NCBI GenBank assembly: GCA_963664045.2
Contig: CAXXGT010000002.1
Span: 1 to 64,000 of the forward strand
DNA: 64,000 nucleotides
Source of the DNA: JAPPHA01 sp963664045
Lineage (GTDB): Bacteria; Pseudomonadota; Alphaproteobacteria; Rhodobacterales; Rhodobacteraceae
Direction: 5' to 3'
Shown: in pieces, positions 36,044 through 45,035 of the stretch
How positions within the stretch are numbered: position 1 is the stretch's first letter
Layout of the letters: each line of letters opens with the position of its first letter
Notes under the pieces: model-generated
Databases searched by the model: none
Told to the model about the DNA's origin: nothing
Seen by the model: only the letters and a program-made list of their open reading frames with translations
Translations under genes and position numbers: made by a program

Positions 36044-37176
36044 AAGCGAGTTTTTGGCGACCTATCGATAGTGATGCGGGCGACAGGGTCATCCACCCGG
36101 AAAACTCCCGCGAATACTGACTTGGTTTCCGGATGATTGTGCAAGATCAGCACTTGGATGGTGAACCCGGCATGAATCAAACCCATGACTACTAACGGAC
36201 CATGACATTGTCTTACATGGCTTGACAGCAGGTGTTTGGCCAAGGCGTGTCGGGCAGGCATCTGACCCGGACCCTCGAAAGTGATCCGCCGCTGTTGTTG
36301 GAATCCGGGTCAATTCCAGCTCCTCGGGGAGATCAGAACGAGCAGGAAGGCATACGAATGCGAACAGATCATTGGCATGCTTCGCGCGGCTGAAGTCGGG
36401 CACGGCTTGGGCCGGTAGATCAGCGAGGTCTGCCGCGGTCTCTGCGCTCGGAACAGGTCTACGGTCGTTGGCGCCGCGGTGTCGACACGTGCAGTGAAGT
36501 GCTCAAGGGATGGCCCGCCCGTGTACGACCCGGACAATCCAACCCACTGCGGGAGTGGCCGATCCGTCCCCGGGTCACACCCTGCGCACCAATGGTGTCC
36601 GGCCCGATGCTTCGGGTTTTCGAACGCGCCGTGTGAACCTTCTCACGAGAAAGCGTGGTGCGCGGGCGCAGGTGCTGCGTCACCATTGGCGATGCCGACA
36701 CCAAGACCATCCCCGAGGCTGGGCGCGTCGTCGCATCGTACGCGCAGCGCGCCCGTTCGCCGTTGAGAAACGGCCCGGTTCCGGCGCGCCTGAGCAAGTT
36801 CGTAGCCATGCCGCATCAGCTGGCGCGACGGCAATTCTCTGTTCACAACTGAGTCGTGTAGCGGTTACGGGCACGTTCCAGCCAGCGAGTTCATGCTCTT
36901 GCGGATCAGTTCTCCCGGGTATGCCGGGTTGAGAATATGGCAGAACGTGATCCCGTGTCCGGACACGCGGACACGCCTGATGAGCGAAGAGGCGCGCCGA
37001 CCGTCCGGCAAGGACACGTTGATACCCGGTCCAGGCGACTGCCGCGACAACGCGGAGGGAAAGATCGCACCCCGGATCACGTGAACAGCGATGCGGAGCC
37101 GCCGCGCAAACCGGACGGTTTGCCGGATGCCCGTTCCACCGGGGACCTGTTCGTGTTGCCGCTAAAGGTCAACGGA
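36044..37176. other. Long stretch without a recognisable gene
   Basis: More than 1.1 kb with many overlapping short open frames in all six frames, as expected from GC-rich non-coding or decayed DNA. I find no domain, signal peptide or transposase motif that holds up. Confidence 0.4.
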
Positions 37177-37953
37177 TCAGAAGGTTGCGGTGACTCCTCC
37201 GTCGACGGCGAGAATCTGTCCCGTTACGTACGCCGCATCGGGAGAGACGAGAAAACACGCGGCGCCAGCGATGTCCTCCGGCCGGCCCGCCCGCCCAAGG
37301 GGGATTTTGCGGTACCGCAGATAGATCGTGCGGAAATACTCGGTCGCATGTTCATGACTGCCGTCAGCGAGCCTGGCCATGCGGGTATCGATGAAACCGG
37401 GGGCGATCGCATTGACTGTAATCCGTTTCGGTGCAAGGTCACAGGCAAGTGCGCGCACCATGTTGATGATTCCGCCTTTTGCGCTGGAATAGGGAAGCGA
37501 ATCCGGCGAGCCGAACTGACCCATGATGCTGGCGGTCATCAGGATGCGTCCGCCGGTTGCTTCCATCAGCGGAACCGAAGCAAGCGTGCAAATGAGGGCA
37601 CCGTCGAGATTGACCTGCGTAACGGCACGGAATCGCTCGATCGTGAGGTCCGGGTATGGGCATATGTCCAGGATCGCCGCGTTGTTGACGAGGATATCAA
37701 GCCTCGCGTGATCGTCCGCGATCCCATCCACCAGTTTCCGGCAGGCATCGCCGTCGGTGATGTCGAGTTCGGCCGGAATGATCCTTCCCGGGTAACTTGA
37801 TCCGGCCCGCACGGATTCGAGTTCCTGACAATCAATGTCGGCGAGTATCGTCGTCGCACCTTCACTGGCCAGACGCTGCCCGATCGCAAAACCGATGCCA
37901 CGAGCACCTCCGGTGACAAGGGCGACCTGGCCCTCAAATCGGTTGTCACTCAT
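37177..37953 (-). CDS. Short-chain dehydrogenase/reductase (SDR)
   Basis: 258 residues. Cofactor motif VALVTGGARGIGFAIG, NNAG-like LVNNAAILD, catalytic Ser in MTASIMGQF and YxxxK in LPYSSAKGG, then NAIAPGFIDTRMA and the C-terminal VTGQILAVDGG. An acidic residue after the second strand (LADIDCQE) suggests NAD(H). It is the last gene of the minus-strand operon, starting one base after the permease stop. With the lactonase and the dehydratase of this cluster it fits the sugar-to-lactone oxidation step. Confidence 0.92.
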   Translation of the reverse strand: MSDNRFEGQVALVTGGARGIGFAIGQRLASEGATTILADIDCQELESVRAGSSYPGRIIPAELDITDGDACRKLVDGIADDHARLDILVNNAAILDICPYPDLTIERFRAVTQVNLDGALICTLASVPLMEATGGRILMTASIMGQFGSPDSLPYSSAKGGIINMVRALACDLAPKRITVNAIAPGFIDTRMARLADGSHEHATEYFRTIYLRYRKIPLGRAGRPEDIAGAACFLVSPDAAYVTGQILAVDGGVTATF

Positions 37954-37954
37954 G

Positions 37955-38770
37955 TCACTTCCCTCTTGTCTGGTTGCGTTCGATTGCGGCGTTCCGTCGC
38001 CATGCGAACGCGACGGCGACAGTCAGGACAATGGATAGCCCGAGAATCAAGGTGATCAGCGCATTTATCTCAGGCGTGAATCCCACGCGCATCATGGCGT
38101 AGAGCCGAACCGGCAGGGTCGTGTCGGTGCCGGTCACGAAAAGCGTGATCATGGTTTCGTCGAATGACAGTGCAAATGCCAGGATGCCGGCCGTCAACAG
38201 TGGCATGCGCAGATTCGGCAGGATGATGTAGCGAAAGGTCTGCAGTTTGCTGGCCCCGAGATCATGTGCCGCTTCGACGAGGCTTCGGCTGAGTGCGTTG
38301 AGACGGGTGAGGATTATCCGGTAGATGATCGCCAGCACGAATACGGCGTGGCCCACGATGATCGTGGCTATCCCGCGCGGGACGCCGGCCTCCCGGAAAT
38401 AGATGAGCAGCGAGAGCCCGGTGATGATTGGAGGAAGCAGAAACGGAAGGAAGATGACATATTCGAGAAGCCGCGCCGAGCGCGACGACGGCCGGGCGTT
38501 TACATGCAGCGCCGCGGCGGTCGCGAAGATTGCGGCGGCGGCAACGGCGGTTCCACCCACCAGGATCGAGTTCCGGACGGCGTCGCCGAGAGCCTCGTTG
38601 TCAAACAGCCTTGCGTACCATTCAAGCGAAAACGTCTCCCAGTTAACCCGTCCCCGGCGCATCGAGAAGAACGACAGCACGAAAACCAGCACGATCGGAA
38701 GATACAGCGCCAGGTAGACGAGTGTGGTCACCGATGCCAGGGAGATATCGAGCAGGCGAATGCGCGTCAT
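37955..38770 (-). CDS. ABC transporter permease (PotC-like)
   Basis: 271 residues from the ATG at 38770, which overlaps the preceding permease stop by four bases; the longer frame to 38866 only shadows that gene. Six membrane segments beginning YLALYLPIVLVFVLSFFSM; EAA coupling loop LVEAAHDLGASKLQTFRYII. It is the second permease of a Pot/Fbp-type importer whose binding protein is at 42004. Confidence 0.9.
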   Translation of the reverse strand: MTRIRLLDISLASVTTLVYLALYLPIVLVFVLSFFSMRRGRVNWETFSLEWYARLFDNEALGDAVRNSILVGGTAVAAAAIFATAAALHVNARPSSRSARLLEYVIFLPFLLPPIITGLSLLIYFREAGVPRGIATIIVGHAVFVLAIIYRIILTRLNALSRSLVEAAHDLGASKLQTFRYIILPNLRMPLLTAGILAFALSFDETMITLFVTGTDTTLPVRLYAMMRVGFTPEINALITLILGLSIVLTVAVAFAWRRNAAIERNQTRGK

Positions 38771-39621
38771 CGTTGCCACTTCGGATTGCCAAGTCGACGG
38801 GCCACGTAGATGACGCAGAGTGCAACCAACATGAGAAGGATCGACAGCGCCGCCCCCAACGGCCAATTGAACGCGAGACCGAACTGGCTGAAGATCAGCC
38901 GCCCGTAGGTGAATCCCGCGATCCCGCCGACCAGTTCGGGTGCCAGGAAGTCACCGGAGGCCAGTACGAAGGTGAACATGGCGCCAACGATCCCACCGGG
39001 AAGGCTGAGGGGAAGGATGATTCGGGCGAAGGTCTGGACCTCGCTTGAACCGAGGTCCGACGCCGCGTGCAGGACGGATGCCGGAATGCGTTCAAGAGCA
39101 ACGTAGATCGGCAGTACCATGAATGGCAGCAACACGACCGACAGCGTGATTCTGACGGCAGTGAGATTGAAGAGCAGCGCACTGACCGGTTCGTCTACGA
39201 TCCCGAACGCCATCAGTGCGCTGTTGAGCAGGCCGTTCGTGCCGAGCACGCCGCGCATCGCGTAGATCTTGATGATGTAGCTCATGAGAAGCGGTATCGC
39301 GAGCGCGACGACGAGGAGGTTTCGCCAGGCGGGCGGCCGCAGCCAGATGAAGTAGGCAGTGGCGTAGCCGAGAACCAGGTTGATTGCCGAAACCTCGAAA
39401 GCCATGCGCATGGTTCTCAGGAACGTCGTGCGGTAGGCAGTGTTGGACAGGATTTCGATGAAGTTCGTGAGTGTCGGTTGATAGACGATGGAATTCTCGA
39501 CGACGGAAAAAAACCCGTATGTCAGGAAGCTGCCGAGCGGAAGCAGTATGAACAACGCAGCTATTCCCCAAAGGAAGATGCCGCCGGAACGTGCTCCGAT
39601 GCTGCCTGGCTGTTTGCTCAA
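38767..39621 (-). CDS. ABC transporter permease (PotB-like)
   Basis: 284 residues. First membrane segment FLWGIAALFILLPLGSFLTYGF; EAA loop LHAASDLGSSEVQTFARIILP; the LVVALAIPLLMSYIIKIYAM segment is typical of PotB-type permeases. It overlaps both the ATPase gene (39618-39621) and the second permease by four bases, so translation is coupled across the transporter. Confidence 0.9.
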   Translation of the reverse strand: MSKQPGSIGARSGGIFLWGIAALFILLPLGSFLTYGFFSVVENSIVYQPTLTNFIEILSNTAYRTTFLRTMRMAFEVSAINLVLGYATAYFIWLRPPAWRNLLVVALAIPLLMSYIIKIYAMRGVLGTNGLLNSALMAFGIVDEPVSALLFNLTAVRITLSVVLLPFMVLPIYVALERIPASVLHAASDLGSSEVQTFARIILPLSLPGGIVGAMFTFVLASGDFLAPELVGGIAGFTYGRLIFSQFGLAFNWPLGAALSILLMLVALCVIYVARRLGNPKWQR

Positions 39622-40736
39622 TTTTCAGCACCCGTGACGAGGGCGCATTCCGCCGGGTCGAAGCCGACCCTGAGACGTGATCCGATGTCCGGTGGCCGGG
39701 CCGCCGGATCACTCCGCGTCTTCATCGTGAACGTCTGGGACGTGTTCGGGTGTTTGAGTTCGGTGATCGTTTCGGAACCGACGAAGGAGACCGCCGAGAC
39801 CTCGAATTCGATCGAGTTGATGCGGGGCTCCGCATCTGTCCCGAACGCCTCGGGACGGATGGCCAATACAAGCCCGGACGTGTCTTCCGGCGGCGGCCCT
39901 GAAACCGTGAACGTACCGACCGGTGTCGACACAACGGTCGAGTCACCCCGCGAATCGTTGATCCGGCATGGCTCGATGATGTTGCTGGCGCCAAAGAATG
40001 CCGCAACGAACCTGCTCTTCGGCCGGTAGTAGAGTTCCCTTGGTGTGCCGATCTGTTCGATGCTTCCGGCACGCATCACGCAGATCCGGTCCGACATGGT
40101 GATCGCCTCGGACTGGTCATGGGTGACGAAGAGGAAGGTAATTCCGCTCTGGCGCTGGACGGACTTTAGGAATTTCTGCATCTGCCGCCTGAGGGCGGCG
40201 TCGAGGGCGGCGAGCGGTTCGTCGAGAAGTATGAGCCGCGGTTCGCAGATCATGGCACGGGCGAGGGCGGTTCGCTGTTGCTGACCGCCGCTCAGCTGTG
40301 CCGGATAACGCAAGTCCAGGTCCTCGAGGCCAACGATTCCCAGGGCGACATTGACCCGCTCGTTCAGCTCCTGCCGTGCCGTTCCGCGGACGCGAAGCCC
40401 GAATCCGACATTCTCTCGCACCGTCATGTGAGGAAACAGCGCATAGTCCTGGAATACTGTATTGAACGGCCGTCGGTTGATGGGCTTGTCCGCGATGTCA
40501 TTGCCGTCAAACTCGATTCGTCCCGCACTTGCCGGTTGAAACCCCGCAATTGCACGCAGGAGGGTGGTCTTTCCCGATCCGGACGGGCCGAGGATCGTCA
40601 GGAATTCACCGTCGTGGACGTCGAGGTCGAGCGGGCTGATCGCGTCGACCGTATCAAACCGGACACCCAATCCGCGAATCCGCAACAACGGCATCCCGAC
40701 GTCGGCCGCCGCACCGCCGGTGTCAGGCTTGGCCAT
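39618..40736 (-). CDS. ABC transporter ATPase (PotA-like)
   Basis: 372 residues. Walker A LGPSGSGKTTLLRAIAG, Q-loop VFQDYALFPHMTV, signature LSGGQQQRTALARAMICEP, Walker B LILLDEPLAALD, H-loop FVTHDQSEAITMSDRI, then a C-terminal TOBE domain (VLAIRPEAFGT). This is the PotA/FbpC/CysA class. It overlaps the dehydratase gene upstream by 14 bases. Confidence 0.92.
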   Translation of the reverse strand: MAKPDTGGAAADVGMPLLRIRGLGVRFDTVDAISPLDLDVHDGEFLTILGPSGSGKTTLLRAIAGFQPASAGRIEFDGNDIADKPINRRPFNTVFQDYALFPHMTVRENVGFGLRVRGTARQELNERVNVALGIVGLEDLDLRYPAQLSGGQQQRTALARAMICEPRLILLDEPLAALDAALRRQMQKFLKSVQRQSGITFLFVTHDQSEAITMSDRICVMRAGSIEQIGTPRELYYRPKSRFVAAFFGASNIIEPCRINDSRGDSTVVSTPVGTFTVSGPPPEDTSGLVLAIRPEAFGTDAEPRINSIEFEVSAVSFVGSETITELKHPNTSQTFTMKTRSDPAARPPDIGSRLRVGFDPAECALVTGAEN

Positions 40737-41892
40737 ATGCCTTCACGGCGTCCCAGTTTATTTCCACGCCGAGGCCCGGCTTCGTCGGCGGAAGTATTAC
40801 GCCGTTTTCGAACACCAGGTCCTCGATGGCTAGCTCACGCCGAAGTTTCTCGATGCAAAGTTGTGGCGGCAGGTATTCGATGAAACGAATTCCGGGCGTA
40901 ACGAAGGCGAGATGGGCCGTGGCGGATAGCGAAATTCCTGTCTTCCAGCAGTGCGGAACGACAGGCAAATTCCGTTCGGCCGCCATCTCGCAGACCGCCG
41001 CCGCCTCGTTGATGCCGCCAACGCGTCCGACATCGGGTTGCACGACCCCGATTCCGCCACGCTCGATCAGGTCGACAAACTCCCATTTCGTCGAGAGCCA
41101 TTCGCCGGACGCGATCGGGAATGGAACCCGGCTTGCGAGTTTCGCGTGTTCGTCGAGGAAGTCGGGCCAGATCGGTGTCTCGAGAAAAAATATATCGTAC
41201 GCGTCCCAGTCCCGGACGGTCGAATACGCGGTGTCCGCATCGCGCCAGAGGTACTGGACATCGACCATGAGCGTGATGTCCGGACCTATGGCCTCACGGA
41301 CGGCTGCAACCACGTCCGTGTGCCGCTCGAAGCTCTCGTTCATGCCGTCGTGGGCAAATGGACCGGCCAGCGTACATTCCGCCTTGACGGCGCGAAAACC
41401 GAGTTCCTTTGCATTCTCGGCCGATGCACACAGGGCGTCGCGATACTCTTCGAATGACTTGCCCGCGGGTTGCAGGGACGCGTACGGAACGACCGGCGAG
41501 TCACGCCGGTCGCCGAGTAGCTGCCACAACGGTTTTCCCGCGGCCTTGCCGGCGATATCCCAGAGTGCCATCTCGACCGCACCGAGTGCGTGAATCACGG
41601 CGCCCCGGCGACCGTTCATTGCGGTGAACGTGTAGATGTCGTTCCAGATCGCGCCGATGTCGCCCGGGTCCCGGCCGATGAGCAGGTCGCGCATGCACAG
41701 ACCCATTGTGTGTGTGCCCGGCGCTTCGATACAGGCTCGCCCGATCCAGGGATTAAGATCGCTCTCCCCGTAGCCTTCCACGCCATCGTCGGTCGTGATG
41801 ACGACCAACAGGCTGTCCTGTGCAGAAGACGTCAGTCCAGGGTCGAAATCGTCGGCGACCAGGACATGACATGTGACGTCAGAGATTCTCAA
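40723..41892 (-). CDS. Mandelate racemase/muconate lactonizing enzyme-family dehydratase (enolase superfamily)
   Basis: 389 residues. N-terminal capping domain (GYGESDLNPWIGRA), then barrel motifs: Lys in GFRAVKAECTL, metal ligands Asp in LMVDVQYLW, Glu in FFLETPIW and Glu in IASGEWLSTKWEF, then VQPDVGRVGGINEA and VVPHCWKTGIS with a catalytic His. The pattern fits acid-sugar dehydratases of the MR subgroup more than racemases, because of the late His and the operon context with a lactonase and an SDR. The exact sugar acid is unknown. It lies between the binding protein and the ATPase genes. Confidence 0.88.
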   Translation of the reverse strand: MRISDVTCHVLVADDFDPGLTSSAQDSLLVVITTDDGVEGYGESDLNPWIGRACIEAPGTHTMGLCMRDLLIGRDPGDIGAIWNDIYTFTAMNGRRGAVIHALGAVEMALWDIAGKAAGKPLWQLLGDRRDSPVVPYASLQPAGKSFEEYRDALCASAENAKELGFRAVKAECTLAGPFAHDGMNESFERHTDVVAAVREAIGPDITLMVDVQYLWRDADTAYSTVRDWDAYDIFFLETPIWPDFLDEHAKLASRVPFPIASGEWLSTKWEFVDLIERGGIGVVQPDVGRVGGINEAAAVCEMAAERNLPVVPHCWKTGISLSATAHLAFVTPGIRFIEYLPPQLCIEKLRRELAIEDLVFENGVILPPTKPGLGVEINWDAVKAYGQA

Positions 41893-41968
41893 TCGACCAC
41901 CTCATCGTTCGGAAACCGGCCGAAAACATACCCGGAATTTCGCGTTTCCGGAACCCCGATAGGTGGGC

Positions 41969-41994
41969 GGCAGGGCATCCGCGAATGCCCTGCC
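41969..41994 (-). terminator. Intercistronic hairpin after the binding-protein gene
   Basis: Perfect 10-base stem GGCAGGGCAT / ATGCCCTGCC with a 6-base loop, 10 bases after the stop at 42004 and before the dehydratase start. No T-tract. It probably lowers downstream expression relative to the binding protein or stabilises its mRNA. Confidence 0.55.
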
Positions 41995-42003
41995 GGATCG
42001 TCC

Positions 42004-43011
42004 TTATTGGGCAGCCTTGACTTCGTTCCAGACCTGGACGCGTCGGTCGAAGTTCTCGACTGGGCGGAGCCAGACCAGCTTGTCCGAATAATCGAGCCCG
42101 GGGCTTTCGTCGGTGGTGTTGCCGTACCCCTTGAGCTCCGTCATGGTCGGTCCAGTATGCCCGTTCAGATAGTGGTTGACCCACTTGTGCGTGCAGTCGG
42201 AATCCTTGACGCCCTTGGACATGGCCCAAGTGTCCAACCAGCCGATCCCCCCCTCCTGCGGAATGGAGTAGACCACGTCATAACCGCGGCTCGCGAGTTC
42301 CACTGCCTGGAATTCACCCATCGAGAACATCAGGTTCGCTTCGCTTGAATCCCAAATGTTCACGCCTTCCTCGAAACCCGCGTAGTAGCTGATGAGGTAC
42401 TGTTTCTGTTCGATGAGCTTCTGTTTCACGGCATCGAAGTCGGCATCGTCGAGGTTGAATGGGTCGTCGAGACCGAGGATGATCGCGGCGTTCGTGACGT
42501 TGTTGTTGGCGTCGTCGAGGGAAAGCACGCGCCCCGAGTTCGCCGGATCCCAAAGGGCTTCCCAGCTGTCTACGCCGTCCGGGAACGCTTCCTTGTCGTA
42601 GATCAGTCCAAGTGACCCCCAGGCCATCGGAACACCGTATTGTTCGCCACCGCTCATCACCTCGGACACCGCGCTGAATGACGGCAGGAGGTTTGCCGTG
42701 TTCGGGACCATGGACATGTCGAATGGAATGATCAGGTCATTGTCCACGTATCTCTGGATGATCGAGGTATCGATCGAGATCAGGTCGAAATCTGCGCCGT
42801 CGCTGCCGACCATCCGGGCGAACATCTCGTCGACCGAACCGGTGTAGGCCACGCTGACCTGGCAGCCCGTCTCTGCCTCGAAGGGGTCGACCCATTCCGG
42901 TTCGGCATAGCCTTCAAAGCTGAACAACCGGACTTCCTGTCCCATTCCGGGACCGGTAGCGAACAGGATCGTCGCGGCGGCCAAACAAAGTTCACGGGAT
43001 CGAAGCATCAT
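42004..43011 (-). CDS. Extracellular substrate-binding protein (PotD/family 1 type)
   Basis: 335 residues from the ATG at 43011 (GAGGAG just upstream). Signal peptide RELCLAAATILFATGPGMG, then mature VRLFSFEGYAEPEWVDPFEA, the usual first strand of PotD-like proteins, and YGVPMAWGSLGLIYDKEAFP. It binds the ligand for the PotABC-like importer of this operon. Its first 20 bases overlap the end of the GntR gene, so regulator and transporter are on one transcript. The ligand is probably a sugar acid or related small solute judged from the neighbours, although Pot-type proteins often bind polyamines. Confidence 0.9.
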   Translation of the reverse strand: MMLRSRELCLAAATILFATGPGMGQEVRLFSFEGYAEPEWVDPFEAETGCQVSVAYTGSVDEMFARMVGSDGADFDLISIDTSIIQRYVDNDLIIPFDMSMVPNTANLLPSFSAVSEVMSGGEQYGVPMAWGSLGLIYDKEAFPDGVDSWEALWDPANSGRVLSLDDANNNVTNAAIILGLDDPFNLDDADFDAVKQKLIEQKQYLISYYAGFEEGVNIWDSSEANLMFSMGEFQAVELASRGYDVVYSIPQEGGIGWLDTWAMSKGVKDSDCTHKWVNHYLNGHTGPTMTELKGYGNTTDESPGLDYSDKLVWLRPVENFDRRVQVWNEVKAAQ

Positions 43012-43723
43012 TCTTCTCCTCTCTTCTTGGTTTCTCGTTGTTGTCCGGGTGTTGGCCCTTGCGGGAAACCCGGCCGGTAATGTGTTCACGCAAAACGGGT
43101 TCAAGCCTGGATGGATCGCCTTCGGCAAGAAAACCGCGCAGGTATTCGTGCTGTGCGATTACTGCCGCGAAGTCAGGATCACGGTAAATCTCGAGGCCGA
43201 AGATAATCGTGACCTGACGCGAAATACCTTCCCAGATCCGCCGTCCAAGCAAGTTCCCGGAAACCGATATTGCGGCACGATGAAAATCGACGTCGGCGTG
43301 GCGAAGCCTGTCGACATCCGAAACCACGGCAGCCTTGCGCATGGTTTCGAGTGCCGAATCGAGCTTTGCGAAGCCCGAAGGATCGGACCGAAAATTCGGC
43401 ATTGCTTCGGCAAGCATGATTGTTTCGAGGGCAATTCGGACGTTGCAAACTTCCCGGACCTGACGGTCATCGAACGGCGCAATCCGCCATCCTCGACCCG
43501 GCGCAGCGCAGAGGATTCCCTGCAGCGACAACTCGCGGATGGCTTCGCGGACGGGAACCCGGCTCACGCCGAGCTCCGATGCAAGTTCATCCTCCACCAA
43601 CCGGTAACCCGGCGGGAACGAACCGGTTGCAATGGCAGGGATGAGACGGTCGATGATCTGTTCGGTCACCAGCCTTCTGCGCACCGGCTCGATCCTTGCT
43701 GAAACGTTGACCGCATTTTGCAT
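42992..43723 (-). CDS. GntR-family (FCD/FadR-type) transcriptional regulator
   Basis: 243 residues. Winged helix: IATGSFPPGYRLVEDELASE then LGVSRVPVREAIRELSLQG. The C-terminal all-helical FCD domain has the metal-binding pattern with DVDFHRAAISVSGN and AQHEYLRGFLAEGD. FCD regulators respond to sugar acids and organic acids and repress their own operon. It is the first gene of the minus-strand operon and faces the lactonase gene across 60-75 bases that carry two GTATAC sites. Confidence 0.92.
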   Translation of the reverse strand: MQNAVNVSARIEPVRRRLVTEQIIDRLIPAIATGSFPPGYRLVEDELASELGVSRVPVREAIRELSLQGILCAAPGRGWRIAPFDDRQVREVCNVRIALETIMLAEAMPNFRSDPSGFAKLDSALETMRKAAVVSDVDRLRHADVDFHRAAISVSGNLLGRRIWEGISRQVTIIFGLEIYRDPDFAAVIAQHEYLRGFLAEGDPSRLEPVLREHITGRVSRKGQHPDNNEKPRREEKNDASIP

Positions 43724-43725
43724 TC

Positions 43726-43748
43726 TCGTATACTATTTGTTCGTATAC
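43726..43748. promoter_or_regulatory. Putative GntR operator (two TCGTATAC repeats)
   Basis: TCGTATAC occurs at 43726-43733 and 43741-43748, centres 15 bases apart, in the spacer between the divergent GntR and lactonase genes. GTATAC is itself a palindrome and forms the core of several FadR/UxuR-type operators. The position fits one operator controlling both directions. Confidence 0.6.
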
Positions 43749-43797
43749 AGTATGTAAAGTTGAAGCCGGGAGCCCGGTTCCGTTGCCCGAGAAGAAC

Positions 43798-44679
43798 ATG
43801 TACACTGAACTGATCGACCAGGTCTCCATCAACGCCAGCCTCGGAGAATCTTCGATCTGGCTTCCGGAACCAGGCTTGTTCCTGTGGCTGGATCTCGTCG
43901 GACGCGAGGTGCACCGCTATGACCCTTTGCTGCGTGAGCATGAGATCATCGCCGGTGGATTCGGAGAAAATCTCGGTTGCCTCGCGCGACTGGCGAATGG
44001 CCAGGTTCTGCTCGTCACGGCGACCGCTTTCATCCGGCTGGATCTCGACAGCGGTATGGTCGTCCCGGTCGACTTGCCGCTCGTGCCCGAGGAAGGAACC
44101 TGTTTCAACGACGGGAAAGTTGCCCCCGACGGCTCGTTTTGGCTGGGCACATCCGATGTCGACGAGGTTGAACCCACGGGCAAGCTTCATCGAATCACAG
44201 GCACCCGGACCAGTGTGCTCGACACCGGTTTCATCATTTCGAACGGACCGGCCTTCGCTCCCGGCGGACGCAAGGCGTATTTCGCCGATTCGGCCGGACG
44301 CCGAATCCTGCAATACGATCTCGACGACTCCGGCCAACCCGCTTCTCGCTCGGTGTTCGCGCACGTCCCGGAAGAGGACGGGTTGCCTGACGGATTGACA
44401 GTGGACTCCTCCGGACACGTCTTCAGTGCCCACTGGCAAGGCAGCCGGATCACCGTGTATGGCCCTGATGCATCGGTCCGGAAGCGGATTCAGCTGCCGG
44501 CGCTTAATGTCACGTCCTGCGCATTCGGCGGTCACGATCTGTCCAGGTTGTTCGTCACGACCGCTGCGATCGACACCGGTGATGCCGCCGGCGACGCCGA
44601 GGGGCATGCTTTTCTTCTGGCCAGCGATTGCACCGGCATCCCCGAGCCGGTTTTTGAATTTCCCGGACACTTTGCGTAG
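43798..44679 (+). CDS. SMP-30/gluconolactonase-family lactonase
   Basis: 293 residues from the ATG at 43798; a TTG at 43783 is also in frame. Six-bladed propeller with metal ligands Glu in NASLGESSIWLPE, Asn in IISNGPAFAPGG and Asp in GLPDGLTVDSSG, plus GTCFNDGKVAPDGSFWLGT. It hydrolyses a sugar lactone to the sugar acid, which the enolase-superfamily dehydratase would then dehydrate. It is divergent from, and presumably co-regulated with, the GntR operon. Confidence 0.9.
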   Translation: MYTELIDQVSINASLGESSIWLPEPGLFLWLDLVGREVHRYDPLLREHEIIAGGFGENLGCLARLANGQVLLVTATAFIRLDLDSGMVVPVDLPLVPEEGTCFNDGKVAPDGSFWLGTSDVDEVEPTGKLHRITGTRTSVLDTGFIISNGPAFAPGGRKAYFADSAGRRILQYDLDDSGQPASRSVFAHVPEEDGLPDGLTVDSSGHVFSAHWQGSRITVYGPDASVRKRIQLPALNVTSCAFGGHDLSRLFVTTAAIDTGDAAGDAEGHAFLLASDCTGIPEPVFEFPGHFA

Positions 44680-44753
44680 TCACCCGGGTACGGGTGGCGT
44701 GAAATGCAAATGAACCCTGTCGAGCCGGCTTTACGGAAGAAGAGAGGAATTTC

Positions 44754-45017
44754 CTGATCGAGATCGAACTCAAACCGGACGACAACAATGTCGTTCCGAT
44801 GCCCGTGAAGGCCGGACAATGCCTGGTGTTCAGTTGCTGGACGTATCACCGGTCAGACGGCAATCACTCTCCGGACCGGGACCGGCGCATTCTCTTCCTT
44901 CGCTACGCCGACGCAGACGCGGTCGAGGTCTACAACAATGGTCAACTGCGCCTGAGCAGGGTCGTCCGGGGCACGAGTCGATTCCCCGAAGTCATGGAAT
45001 TCGAAGCGGACCATTGA
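44754..45017 (+). pseudogene. PhyH-type oxygenase C-terminal relic, copy B
   Basis: The frame reads LIEIELKPDDNNVVPMPVKA then GQCLVFSCWTYHRSDGNH and RRILFLRYADADAVEVYNNG, with a proper stop. It lacks the N-terminal half with the iron-binding HxD. Sequence from about 44808 to 45035 is nearly identical to copy A at 35820-36043. Confidence 0.75.
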
Positions 45018-45035
45018 ATTGCAACGACGTACTAC

